The translations under genes and the position numbers were made by a program. Source: an uncultured Porphyromonadaceae bacterium (GTDB lineage: Bacteria > Bacteroidota > Bacteroidia > Bacteroidales > Muribaculaceae). From it: 20,305 bases of DNA. The notes under the pieces are model-generated. The model was not told the DNA's origin and made no database searches. It saw nothing but the letters and a program-made list of their open reading frames with translations. Of the stretch, positions 6,609 to 15,006 are shown in pieces (the stretch's first letter is position 1; each line of letters opens with the position of its first letter). Location: assembly GCA_900541865.1 (NCBI GenBank), contig UQLO01000041.1, forward strand, positions 1-20,305, written 5' to 3'.

Positions 6609-9053
6609 ATGCATAAGAACCGCATTTTAGTCGGGGCGCTTGCCCTGCTCGCCGGCCTTGGCAGCGCCATGGGCCGCCAACTCACGGTGTCGGAAGCCCT
6701 TGCCGCTGCCGGCGCCGAACGTCCGGGCATAGCCCGCATAGCGGGCACCGCACCTACGGCCGCCTTGACCCTGAGCCGCGACGGTCTCAATACAGTTTAT
6801 GTTGTCGACGGCGTCGGCCAGGGCTATGTAGTGCTTGCAGCCGACGATGTAGCACCCGCCGTGCTTGGTTACTCTGACAGCGGCAGCTTCGATGCGGGCA
6901 GCATACCTCCGAACATGCAGGCATGGCTCGACGACTATTCGGCCTATATAGCCACGGCGGCCTCCACCGGCAGCCGCGTGGTGGCAGCTCCGGCCGATCC
7001 CACATTGGGCGACATCGCCCCCATCACTAAGACCCGCTGGAACCAGGCCGCGCCCTACAACGACCTTTGCCCGCGTGTCAACGGTCAGCAGACCTACACC
7101 GGCTGTGTTGCCACAGCCATCGCCCAGGTGATGAAGACCTACGAATGGCCCGTTACCGGCACCGGCACCAACAGCTACACCTGGAACAACCAAACTCTGA
7201 GCTACAACTTCGGAGCTACAACTTTCGACTGGGCCAATATGGCCGATATCTACAACTCGAACTCCACCCAAGCGCAGAACGCTGCCGTGGCCGAGCTTAT
7301 GTACGCCTGCGGCATCGCCTGCTATATGAATTACGGCACAGGGGGCTCGGGCGCCAACGGCGTCAATCTGGCCGTCGGCCTGATCAACTATCTGGGCTAC
7401 GACGCCAGCCTGAAATATCTCAGCCGCGACTACTTTACTCTTCCGCAGTGGAGCCGCATGCTCCATGAGCAGCTCTCCACGGGCCACCCGCTCTACTATG
7501 ACGGCGCCAACGCCACTGTTGGCCATGCCTTCGTCATCGACGGTTATCGCCGCTCCGACGGCTTCTTCCACCTCAACTGGGGTTGGGGCGGCATGAGCGA
7601 CGGCTACTATTCCATCGTCACCCTCGACCCCGACGCACAGGGCATCGGCGGCAGCACCGACGGCTACTATCTGGGCCAGAGCGCCATCTTCGGCCTCAAG
7701 CCCGCCGAGGAGGGCTCGCAGCTCTCGCCGGTGTTTGTGGCCGAGAATATCCCGACCGAACCCATCAGCGTGACCCGCGGCGAATACGCCGAAATCGGTA
7801 ACTCCAACTCCGGCTTCTACAACGTTACCCTCGGCACCGTAGATGCCGAGATAGGCGTAGAGCTCACCGCAGCGGGCCAAGAACCCCTCTACGTGTTCTA
7901 TCCCGAAACCGTTGAGTTCCAGTATGGCCACGGCTTCCGTGCGCTCCCCATCCCCACCGACAATTTCCCGACGGGCACCTTCACGGCACGCCCGGTTGCG
8001 CGCTGCAACGGCCAGACAGTTGCCTTCCTGACTCCGGTAGGCTCCGTTTCGCACTTCACCGTCGAGGCAGACGAGACCACCGTCACCTTCAACCCCGTGG
8101 TCGAGGCTCCCGAGCTGGAACTCGTTGAAATCAAGGCTCTGAGCCCGTTCTACCGCGGTCGTGTCTGCTACTCCGAAGTCACCGTCAAGAATCTCGGCAG
8201 CGAATACTACGGCACCCTCAACCTCGCTTTCGTCAACACCAAGGGCTCGGAGAGCACACTGGGTTCGGCCGTTGTCGACATACTGACCGACGGCACCGCC
8301 ACCGTGACCATAAGCGGTTCGCTGACAGCGCTGACCCCCGCGGGCACCTGCTATCTGCGACTCTACGACGACGACCATAACCAGATCGGCCAGGACGTGG
8401 CCGTGGAGCTCGAAAAAGCACCTTCGGGCACACCGAGCCCCGTGTTCAGCAACGCTCATTTCCCGGGTATCACCGGCGGCGAGAGCCTTTCCGACCCTGC
8501 GGAGGTTAATGCCGCCGACCTCAACGTCGCCGTCGACCTCACTGTGGGCGAAGGCTATTTCACCTCGCCGGTGCGCGCCTATGTTTTCGATATGACGGGC
8601 GCTTCGGTGGGCTTTATGAGCACACCCTACGTAGCCTGCACTGGTAACGAAGCTCAGACGCTGACCTTCTCGGGCGACCTCTCCGAGGTTCTCACCACAG
8701 GAAACATCTATATGCTGGCCTTTGCCTACTTTGACAAGAACCAGTACAATCTCCTCCAAGAGCCGATGCTCTACCTGACTGTTGGCGACTTCTCCGGCAT
8801 CGAGGCAGTGGCTGCCGCCGACTACGGCGTGTATCCCAACCCGGCGGCCGCCGTGGCTACCGTCACGGCTCCGGCCGAAATCACAGCCGTCGAGGTGTTT
8901 GACCTTGCCGGCGCCCTGCGCGCAAGCTACGTCGAGCCTTCCAACGGGGGCCGTCTGGACATCAACGTCGGCAACCTCGCCGCCGGCCAGTACCTGCTGC
9001 GTGTTTCCACGGCCGACAACGCTACGCATACCCTGCGACTTATCAAGAAATGA
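6609..9053 (+). CDS. Secreted C10-family (streptopain-like) cysteine protease with T9SS sorting domain
   Basis: The 814-residue protein is a predicted extracellular or surface cysteine protease. The start at 6609 is chosen because a signal peptide (MHKNRILVGALALLAG...) begins there; the frame is open for 29 more codons upstream without a signal. A propeptide with AADDVAPAVLGYSDSGSF (about 78-95) precedes the catalytic domain. The catalytic cysteine is C166 in YTGCVATAIAQVMKTY, the histidine is H306 in VGHAFVIDGY, and N323/W324 lie in HLNWGWGG. All are streptopain/interpain hallmarks. Beta-rich domains follow, one near 505-600 resembling a CARDB/Ig-like fold. The last 86 residues (729-814), with YPNP at 742-745 and GQYLLRV, are a type A sorting domain of the type IX secretion system. 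The stop overlaps the next gene by ATGA. The substrate is unknown. Confidence 0.93.
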   Translation: MHKNRILVGALALLAGLGSAMGRQLTVSEALAAAGAERPGIARIAGTAPTAALTLSRDGLNTVYVVDGVGQGYVVLAADDVAPAVLGYSDSGSFDAGSIPPNMQAWLDDYSAYIATAASTGSRVVAAPADPTLGDIAPITKTRWNQAAPYNDLCPRVNGQQTYTGCVATAIAQVMKTYEWPVTGTGTNSYTWNNQTLSYNFGATTFDWANMADIYNSNSTQAQNAAVAELMYACGIACYMNYGTGGSGANGVNLAVGLINYLGYDASLKYLSRDYFTLPQWSRMLHEQLSTGHPLYYDGANATVGHAFVIDGYRRSDGFFHLNWGWGGMSDGYYSIVTLDPDAQGIGGSTDGYYLGQSAIFGLKPAEEGSQLSPVFVAENIPTEPISVTRGEYAEIGNSNSGFYNVTLGTVDAEIGVELTAAGQEPLYVFYPETVEFQYGHGFRALPIPTDNFPTGTFTARPVARCNGQTVAFLTPVGSVSHFTVEADETTVTFNPVVEAPELELVEIKALSPFYRGRVCYSEVTVKNLGSEYYGTLNLAFVNTKGSESTLGSAVVDILTDGTATVTISGSLTALTPAGTCYLRLYDDDHNQIGQDVAVELEKAPSGTPSPVFSNAHFPGITGGESLSDPAEVNAADLNVAVDLTVGEGYFTSPVRAYVFDMTGASVGFMSTPYVACTGNEAQTLTFSGDLSEVLTTGNIYMLAFAYFDKNQYNLLQEPMLYLTVGDFSGIEAVAAADYGVYPNPAAAVATVTAPAEITAVEVFDLAGALRASYVEPSNGGRLDINVGNLAAGQYLLRVSTADNATHTLRLIKK

Positions 9054-9580
9054 AAATAACGACGATACTAAGCGCCGCAATGGTTCTGAGTGTGGCCTAC
9101 GCCTGCAAAAGCCCGGCGTCGGCCGCCTCAGACCGTAAGAGCGGCCCGACGCCTCCGCCACTGGTAGCTGCGACGGCACCCGACGGCGTCAGCGGCGCCA
9201 GCCGAGTCATCGGCGGCACGCCGCCACCCCGGGCCGTGGTCTACCGCACCAACGGCGACTACCGCGACAATGTTCCGGTGAACGTTTCGGCGGCAGGTGT
9301 GCTGCTGTCGTATCCGGCGCCGGCCGACGTTCGCGGCGCCGAGCCGGTTGCGCTTGCCGACGGCTATCTGCTCGACCGTCGCGGAGTGGGCGACAACACC
9401 GTTTTCACGCGCTACACCTACTCTGAGTACGGCGCCTTGTCCGAAGCCCCGCAGCCGGAGGAAATCGAAGAAAGCATCATTGCCGGCTCGCGCGTCACCA
9501 AGACCATAGTGCTGCCGATGACCGTCGACGAAGCGCTTGCCGACACTGCCGCCGTCAACGCATTCATACTCCAACGGTAA
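9050..9580 (+). CDS. Small predicted lipoprotein of unknown function, coupled to the protease
   Basis: I do not recognise a characterised family. The 176-residue product starts with a hydrophobic signal ending in AYAC, with lipidation expected at C19. The cysteine is followed by KSPASAASD and not by an acidic lipoprotein export signal, so facing the periplasm is as likely as facing the surface. A Ser/Ala/Pro-rich linker (20-60) leads to a compact domain with YRTNGDYRDNVPV, YLLDRRGVGDNTVFTRYTY and a C-terminal acidic helix. I recall similar uncharacterised lipoproteins in Bacteroides and Prevotella, but cannot verify this. The start ATG overlaps the protease stop by four bases, so translation is probably coupled. 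A role as inhibitor, chaperone or partner of the protease is an inference from position only. Confidence 0.85.
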   Translation: MKITTILSAAMVLSVAYACKSPASAASDRKSGPTPPPLVAATAPDGVSGASRVIGGTPPPRAVVYRTNGDYRDNVPVNVSAAGVLLSYPAPADVRGAEPVALADGYLLDRRGVGDNTVFTRYTYSEYGALSEAPQPEEIEESIIAGSRVTKTIVLPMTVDEALADTAAVNAFILQR

Positions 9581-9592
9581 AAACCGCCATAC

Positions 9593-10654
9593 ATGAAAAA
9601 ACACCTTCCGCTTCTTGACCTGATGAAGGGCATCGCCATTTTTTTGGTGGTGACCGGCCATGTGCTCACGATGTGTGTGCGCGACATCGACCGGGCTTCC
9701 TTGTTCAAGTTTATCGGCGAGGTGCATATGCCGCTCTTCTTCTTTGTGAGCGGCTTTCTGAGTATGCGACGAGGCTCCGACGGCGTCGTGTCTCGTCCGT
9801 CGCTGGGCTCGCGAGCGGTTAGGCTGCTTGTGCCGATGGTCGCCGTGAGCACACTGTGGATCTACTGGTTTCCGAACTCGGGTCTGGAGAGCCCTCTTGA
9901 GCCGGGATGGTCCGGCCTATGGGGAAGCATGTGGAAAAACGGCTATTGGTTCACGCTGGTACTCTTCGAAATTACGGTGCTTTATGTTCCGGCGACATAT
10001 GCCCTGAGCCGCCTTCGGGGGGTGTTGGGGCAGGTTGTATTTTCGGTGGGCTACAGCGCCTTGATTTTTGTATTGGCCGGGCTGCTTCCGGCCGCCGTCG
10101 CAGAGGCGACATCGCTTCCGCTGGCGGCAATGTTCCTGCCGCCCTTCCTTGCGGGGGCCATCGCGGCCGACCGGCGCGAGGCCTTTTTGAGTTGGAGCCG
10201 CACCTCGGCGGTGCAGACCGTGTCAATTCCTGCGGCAGCGTTGCTGATGGGCTATGTGTGCTGGTACTGGCGCTATCCCGCCGTGCCGGAGTGGGCGCTT
10301 CCCGTAGGGCGGTCGGCGCTCCACATCGCCTTGGCCATAGTAGCAGCCGGGGTACTGGGGCGCTGGAGCGAAAGCGGAACGCGGGCTGTGCGGCTATGGT
10401 GCTTTCTTGGCCGCAAGAGTCTGGCTATCTACCTTCTGCATTACTTCTTCCTCTTTCCGCTGGGCTTTGTGCGACCCTGGCTTGAGGCAACCGACCTTGC
10501 CATCGTGCCTCTGGCGGCACTCAGCGGCGCCGTGGCCGCTGCGGTGATTTGCGCAGTGCTCGTGGCGGACTATATTCTCAGTTTCTCCAAGCCTCTGGCC
10601 TTGCTGCTCACCGGCTCCAAACCCACAAAAGTGACTTCGCCATGTGTGCCCTGA
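9593..10654 (+). CDS. Membrane acyltransferase, acyltransferase-3 family
   Basis: The 353-residue protein is an integral inner-membrane protein with about ten hydrophobic segments. The N-terminus LLDLMKGIAIFLVVTGHVL contains the conserved Arg/Lys-Gly and Gly-His features of the acyltransferase-3 (OafA/WecH/NodX-like) family. HMPLFFFVSGFLSMRRG is the second conserved block, at about 44-60. Members transfer acetyl, succinyl or other acyl groups from the cytoplasmic side onto surface glycans, lipids or peptides. It starts 12 bases after the lipoprotein and its end overlaps the HAD gene by 13 bases. Position next to gmd and fcl makes decoration of a fucose-containing glycan plausible, but the acceptor is unknown. 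Confidence 0.88.
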   Translation: MKKHLPLLDLMKGIAIFLVVTGHVLTMCVRDIDRASLFKFIGEVHMPLFFFVSGFLSMRRGSDGVVSRPSLGSRAVRLLVPMVAVSTLWIYWFPNSGLESPLEPGWSGLWGSMWKNGYWFTLVLFEITVLYVPATYALSRLRGVLGQVVFSVGYSALIFVLAGLLPAAVAEATSLPLAAMFLPPFLAGAIAADRREAFLSWSRTSAVQTVSIPAAALLMGYVCWYWRYPAVPEWALPVGRSALHIALAIVAAGVLGRWSESGTRAVRLWCFLGRKSLAIYLLHYFFLFPLGFVRPWLEATDLAIVPLAALSGAVAAAVICAVLVADYILSFSKPLALLLTGSKPTKVTSPCVP

Positions 10655-11310
10655 TAGCCTTCGATCTGGACGACACCCTCTACAAGGAGCGGGACTACGT
10701 TGCCTCCGGGCTGCGCGCTGTGGCGCACAGTGCGAGCCGTGAAAGCGGGCTGCCTTCCGAAGAGCTCGAAGAACTGCTTTTGGGTGCTCCCGACGGCCAT
10801 GCCGCCTTCGATGCCCTGGAGGCTCGTCTGCGCGGCGCCGGGGTAGACTACCCGGTTTGGCGCATGGTGGCCGAGTACCGCAACCACGTGCCGGCAATAA
10901 GCCCGGACCCCGAAGTCGAGGCCGTGCTTGCTGAGCTGAAGCGCCGGGGCCATACCCTTGCGCTGATTACCGACGGCAACCCCGTTCGTCAGCACGCCAA
11001 GGTCAGCGCGCTCCGTCTGGACCGCTACTTCGACACCACTAATATAATCGTCAGCGCCGACACCGGGTCCGACAAGACCACTCCACTTCCCTTCGCGCAG
11101 GCCGAACGGCTTGTCCGGGGACAGCGCCGCTACTATGTGGGCGACAATCCGGCCAAAGACTTCCACTGGCCGAACCTTCGGGGCTGGCACACCGTTATGC
11201 TGCGGGACGCCGACGGGCTCAACATCCACCCCCAGCACACCGGGCCGCTTCCGGCTCAGTACCGTGCTGCCACGACAATCGACAACCTCCACCGTTTACT
11301 TGACTTATAA
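10642..11310 (+). CDS. HAD-superfamily hydrolase (phosphatase)
   Basis: The 222-residue cytoplasmic protein shows all HAD motifs: FDLDDTLY with nucleophile D8 and acid D10, ITDGN as motif II, the DKTTP lysine region, and YYVGDNPAKDF as motif IV. The helical cap between motifs I and II fits the YjjG/pyrimidine-nucleotidase or phosphoglycolate phosphatase type. The start at 10642 is chosen because motif I follows at once; the frame is open for 31 codons upstream, but those lie within the end of the acyltransferase gene. It overlaps the acyltransferase by 13 bases and is five bases before gmd. The substrate cannot be told; a sugar phosphate or nucleotide is possible. Confidence 0.88.
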   Translation: MCALIAFDLDDTLYKERDYVASGLRAVAHSASRESGLPSEELEELLLGAPDGHAAFDALEARLRGAGVDYPVWRMVAEYRNHVPAISPDPEVEAVLAELKRRGHTLALITDGNPVRQHAKVSALRLDRYFDTTNIIVSADTGSDKTTPLPFAQAERLVRGQRRYYVGDNPAKDFHWPNLRGWHTVMLRDADGLNIHPQHTGPLPAQYRAATTIDNLHRLLDL

Positions 11311-11315
11311 TCACC

Positions 11316-12392
11316 ATGCCAACAGCACTAATCACCGGTATAACAGGCCAGGACGGCTCGTATCTGGCCGAATTCCTTCTTGCCAAGGGCTATAGCGTTC
11401 ATGGGTTGATACGCCGCAGCTCCAGCTTCAACACGGCACGCATCGAGCATCTATATATGGACAGCTGGATTGCCGACCAGCATGCCGGGCGCCCCGTAGA
11501 GCTGCACTACGCCGACATGACCGACTCGTCGTCGCTCATCCGGGTGATACGGCTTGTCAAGCCGGACGAAATATACAATCTGGCGGCGCAGAGCCACGTC
11601 AAAGTGAGCTTCGACGTTCCGGAGTACACGGCCGACGTCGACGCCATCGGCACCTTGCGCCTGCTGGAGGCAGTGCGAATACTTGGAATGGAGAAAACCA
11701 CGCGCATATACCAGGCGTCTACGTCGGAGCTTTACGGTGAAGTTGAGGAAGTTCCTCAGACAGAGCGGACGCCCTTCCATCCGCGCTCTCCCTACGCCGT
11801 TGCCAAGCTCTATGCCTTCTGGATTATGAAGAACTACCGCGAGAGCTACGGCATGTACACTGCCAACGGCATACTCTTCAACCACGAGAGCGAGCGGCGC
11901 GGCGAAAACTTCGTTACCCGCAAAATCACTCTTGCGGCGGCGCGCATAGCGGCCGGCGTGCAGAGCAAGCTCTATCTTGGCAATCTGGACGCGCGGCGCG
12001 ACTGGGGCTACGCTCCGGACTACGTCGAGTGCATGTGGCTCATCCTTCAGCAGCCTAAGCCGGACGACTACGTCATCGCCACGGGCGAGTATCACAGCGT
12101 GCGGGAGTTTGCCACGGCGGCTTTTGCCCACGTCGGCATCCGTCTTCGCTGGGAGGGCGCCGGACTTGAGGAGAAAGGCATCGACGAGGCCACCGGGCGC
12201 GTGCTGGTCGAGGTCGACCCGCGCTTCTTCCGACCGGCCGACGTCGAGGAGTTGCTCGGCAATCCCGAGAAGGCGCGCCGCGAGCTGGGCTGGAACCCGC
12301 GGCGGACGTCGTTCGACGAGCTGGTGCGCCGCATGGTAGCCTCCGACGTTGAACTTGTCAAAAAGGAGACCGCCGGAGATGAAAAAGCTTGA
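11316..12392 (+). CDS. gmd: GDP-mannose 4,6-dehydratase
   Basis: Gmd converts GDP-D-mannose to GDP-4-keto-6-deoxy-D-mannose, the first step to GDP-L-fucose. The 358-residue short-chain dehydrogenase/reductase protein has the nucleotide loop GITGQDGSY (8-16), the family block RRSSSFNTARIEHLY, the active-site STSELYGE (S135-E142) and the catalytic pair Y160/K164 in SPYAVAK. NHESERRGENFVTRKI (189-204) is a strong Gmd signature. It begins five bases after the HAD gene and overlaps fcl by 14 bases. The product is handed to the enzyme encoded next. Confidence 0.97.
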   Translation: MPTALITGITGQDGSYLAEFLLAKGYSVHGLIRRSSSFNTARIEHLYMDSWIADQHAGRPVELHYADMTDSSSLIRVIRLVKPDEIYNLAAQSHVKVSFDVPEYTADVDAIGTLRLLEAVRILGMEKTTRIYQASTSELYGEVEEVPQTERTPFHPRSPYAVAKLYAFWIMKNYRESYGMYTANGILFNHESERRGENFVTRKITLAAARIAAGVQSKLYLGNLDARRDWGYAPDYVECMWLILQQPKPDDYVIATGEYHSVREFATAAFAHVGIRLRWEGAGLEEKGIDEATGRVLVEVDPRFFRPADVEELLGNPEKARRELGWNPRRTSFDELVRRMVASDVELVKKETAGDEKA

Positions 12393-13461
12393 CCGCAACT
12401 CCAAAATCTACGTCGCCGGCCACCGCGGGCTGGTGGGCTCGGCCATAATGCGCAACCTGCGCGAGCGCGGCTTCACCAACGTGGTCGGACGCACCCACGC
12501 CGAGCTCGACCTGATGGACCCGGCGGCCGTCAAGGCGTTTTTCGACGCCGAGCGCCCCGACGCCGTGGTGCTTGCCGCGGCCCACGTAGGCGGTATAATG
12601 GCCAACAGCACCTACCGGGCCGACTTCATCTTCCAAAACCTGCAGATACAGCAGAACGTGATCGGAGAGGCATGGCGCCACGGCGTGGAGCACCTTCTTT
12701 TCCTTGGCAGCACCTGCATCTACCCCCGGGAGGCACCCCAACCCATCCGCGAGGACGCCCTGCTGACTTCGGAGCTGGAGTACACCAACGAGCCCTACGC
12801 CATCGCCAAAATCGCCGGCCTCAAGCTCTGCGAGAGCCTCAACATGCAGTTCGGCACCAACTATGTTGCCGTGATGCCAACCAATCTCTACGGGCCGAAC
12901 GACAATTTCCATCTGGAGAACAGCCACGTGCTGCCTGCCATGCTGCGCAAGCTGCACCTTGCCAAGCTGCTCGGTGCAGGCGACTACGCGGCAGTGCGCG
13001 CCGACCTCGCCAAGCGCCCCGTGAGCACCATAGCGGCCGATGCCTCCGACGCCGAAATAGCCGCCGGGCTGAAGGGTTTCGGCATAGAGCCGAACCGCCT
13101 CACACTCTGGGGCACGGGCAGCCCGCTTCGCGAGTTCCTCTGGAGCGAGGATATGGCCGACGCCTGCGTGCATATATTATTGAATGTAGACTTCGGGCGC
13201 CTTCGTGCCTTGGCCGGTGAGCCGGTGCGCAACACGCACGTCAACATCGGCACCGGCCGCGAGCTCACCATCGCCGAGCTGGCCGCCAAGGCCGCCGGCG
13301 CCGTGGGCTTCGACGGCGAGATACTGTGGGACTCCACCAAGCCCGACGGCACTCCCCGCAAGCTGTGCGACGTGAGCCGCCTGCACGCCCTGGGCTGGAA
13401 GCACCGCGTGGAGCTCGACGAGGGCCTGCCACGACTCTACAAATGGTATCTTGAAAACTGA
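12379..13461 (+). CDS. fcl: GDP-L-fucose synthase
   Basis: This enzyme epimerises and reduces the Gmd product to GDP-L-fucose with NADPH. The chosen start ATG at 12379 has AAGGAG at 12362-12367, one of the few Shine-Dalgarno-like sites here, and places the nucleotide loop GHRGLVGSA at residues 14-22. The open frame could extend ten codons further to a TTG, which is less likely. Residues S111, C113, Y140, K144 and H183 line up with the catalytic S107, C109, Y136, K140 and H179 of the E. coli protein with a constant offset of four. The protein has 360 residues against 321 in E. coli; most of the difference seems to lie in an Ala/Asp-rich stretch at about 200-240. It overlaps gmd by 14 bases. 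Confidence 0.96.
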   Translation: MKKLDRNSKIYVAGHRGLVGSAIMRNLRERGFTNVVGRTHAELDLMDPAAVKAFFDAERPDAVVLAAAHVGGIMANSTYRADFIFQNLQIQQNVIGEAWRHGVEHLLFLGSTCIYPREAPQPIREDALLTSELEYTNEPYAIAKIAGLKLCESLNMQFGTNYVAVMPTNLYGPNDNFHLENSHVLPAMLRKLHLAKLLGAGDYAAVRADLAKRPVSTIAADASDAEIAAGLKGFGIEPNRLTLWGTGSPLREFLWSEDMADACVHILLNVDFGRLRALAGEPVRNTHVNIGTGRELTIAELAAKAAGAVGFDGEILWDSTKPDGTPRKLCDVSRLHALGWKHRVELDEGLPRLYKWYLEN

Positions 13462-13473
13462 CTTGCCGCCACG

Positions 13474-15006
13474 ATGCTGAATTTCACCAATATAGCACGC
13501 GCGCTGCTGGCACCTACGGTGCGGGGCGCCTCCGCCTGGGAGAATCCCGAAGGTATGGAGGGCACCCAGCGCAAAGTGCTGGCTGAGCTGTTGGCCAAGG
13601 GGAGCCGCACTGTTGTCGGGAGCCGCCACGGCTTTGCCTACTTCAAAGGCTATGAGGACTTTGCGTCGCGAGTACCCCTGGTGGACTATGAGGACATCCG
13701 TCCGGAGGTGATGCGCATGGTGGCCGGCGAGAAAAACATACTTTGGCCGGGACGCACAACCTCTTTTGCCCAGAGCAGCGGCACTTCCGGAGGCAAGAGC
13801 AAATTCATACCCATCACTTCCGAAGGCCTCAAGGCCAATCACTACGCGGGCACACGCTACGCAGTGGCCTTCTATCTGGACCTCTACCGCGAAAGCCGGC
13901 TTTTCGGGGGGCGCAGCTTCATTCTTGGGGGCAGTTTCGCCAATGAGCTGCCGGAGGTGCCTGGCGGAGTGCGCGTGGGCGACCTGTCGGCGACCTTGAT
14001 ACGTTCCATACCCCGTGTTGCGGAAATATTCCGGGTTCCGTCGCGCCGGACGGCGCTGATGTCCGACTGGACACAGAAACTCCCGGCACTGGTAGAAGAG
14101 TCGCTCGGCAAGGATATCACCAACATCTCCGGCGTGCCATCGTGGTTCCTGACAGTGCTTCGCGAGGTTATACATCGCGCCGGAGCCACTACCATCCACG
14201 ACGTATGGCCCAACCTTGAGGTGTTTTTCCACGGCGGCATTGCTTTCGGGCCCTACCGGAGCCAGTACGCCGCCATCACCGACCCGGCTAAGATGCGCTA
14301 TCTGGAGACCTACAACGCATCGGAGGGCTTTTTTGCGGTCGCCGACAGCCGCGAGGCGCCCGGAATGCGCCTGCTGGCGGACACGGGCGCCTTCTACGAA
14401 TTTATGGAGCCGGACGGCACTGTGCGCCCGGCGTGGAAAGTTGAGCCGGGCCGAGTCTACGAGCTCGCCGTGACGAGCTGCAACGGTTTGTGGCGCTACC
14501 GCATCGGCGACACCGTGCGCATCGAGAGCATAGAGCCGCTCCGCATAAGCGTAGCGGGCCGCACAAAGTGCTTCATCAACGCTTTCGGCGAGGAGCTGAT
14601 GGTGCACAACGCCGAAAGCGCTATCGCCGCCGCCTGCGCCGACACCGGGGCCGAGGTGGCCGACTTTACGGCCTCGCCGGTCTATGCCGACGGGGCGCAT
14701 AAGGGCCACCACCAGTGGCTGATAGAATGGCGTCGACGCCCCGCCGGGGGCGAGCAAGCCTTTGCGGCGTCGCTCGACAGCCATCTGTGCGCCGTCAACT
14801 CCGACTACCAGGCCAAACGCAGCGGAGACATCTTTCTGGACGGTCCGGAGGTGGTCTCTCTGCCCGAGGGCACCTTCCACCGCTGGCTGGCGTCGACGGG
14901 CAAGCTGGGCGGACAGCGCAAAGTGCCGCGCCTGTGCAACGACCGCCGCATAGCCGACCAAATATTGAACTCATTTAAACTTAAGAACAACAGCATAAAA
15001 CCATGA
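13474..15006 (+). CDS. GH3-family acyl-adenylate/amido synthetase-like protein
   Basis: The 510-residue cytoplasmic protein belongs to the GH3 (auxin-responsive promoter) branch of the adenylate-forming superfamily. The ATP-binding loop is SSGTSGGKSKFIPIT (101-115). The second motif is TYNASEGFF (about 278-286) and the third is WRYRIGDTVRI (about 340-350), followed by a C-terminal domain with a conserved GRTKCFINAFGEEL. Plant members join amino acids to acyl acids such as auxin or jasmonate; the substrate of the bacterial members is, to my knowledge, not established. It starts 12 bases after fcl, and its TGA overlaps the ATG of the phosphatase gene (15003-15006). Co-transcription with both is likely. 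Confidence 0.9.
   Translation: MLNFTNIARALLAPTVRGASAWENPEGMEGTQRKVLAELLAKGSRTVVGSRHGFAYFKGYEDFASRVPLVDYEDIRPEVMRMVAGEKNILWPGRTTSFAQSSGTSGGKSKFIPITSEGLKANHYAGTRYAVAFYLDLYRESRLFGGRSFILGGSFANELPEVPGGVRVGDLSATLIRSIPRVAEIFRVPSRRTALMSDWTQKLPALVEESLGKDITNISGVPSWFLTVLREVIHRAGATTIHDVWPNLEVFFHGGIAFGPYRSQYAAITDPAKMRYLETYNASEGFFAVADSREAPGMRLLADTGAFYEFMEPDGTVRPAWKVEPGRVYELAVTSCNGLWRYRIGDTVRIESIEPLRISVAGRTKCFINAFGEELMVHNAESAIAAACADTGAEVADFTASPVYADGAHKGHHQWLIEWRRRPAGGEQAFAASLDSHLCAVNSDYQAKRSGDIFLDGPEVVSLPEGTFHRWLASTGKLGGQRKVPRLCNDRRIADQILNSFKLKNNSIKP

Noticed and set aside
6627..9179. 850-codon open frame on the minus strand opposite the protease
   Set aside because: It mirrors the codon structure of a GC-rich gene whose own protein has clear motifs. 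The antisense protein has no recognisable domain and a composition typical of shadow frames.
10549..10641. In-frame upstream extension of the HAD gene (31 codons)
   Set aside because: It lies entirely within the acyltransferase gene and precedes the canonical HAD start at motif I.
12349..12378. TTG start for fcl ten codons upstream
   Set aside because: The ATG at 12379 has a good AAGGAG upstream and fits the family length better.
13177..14961. 594-codon minus-strand open frame opposite the GH3 gene and the end of fcl
   Set aside because: Same shadow effect; the plus-strand proteins carry complete family motifs.
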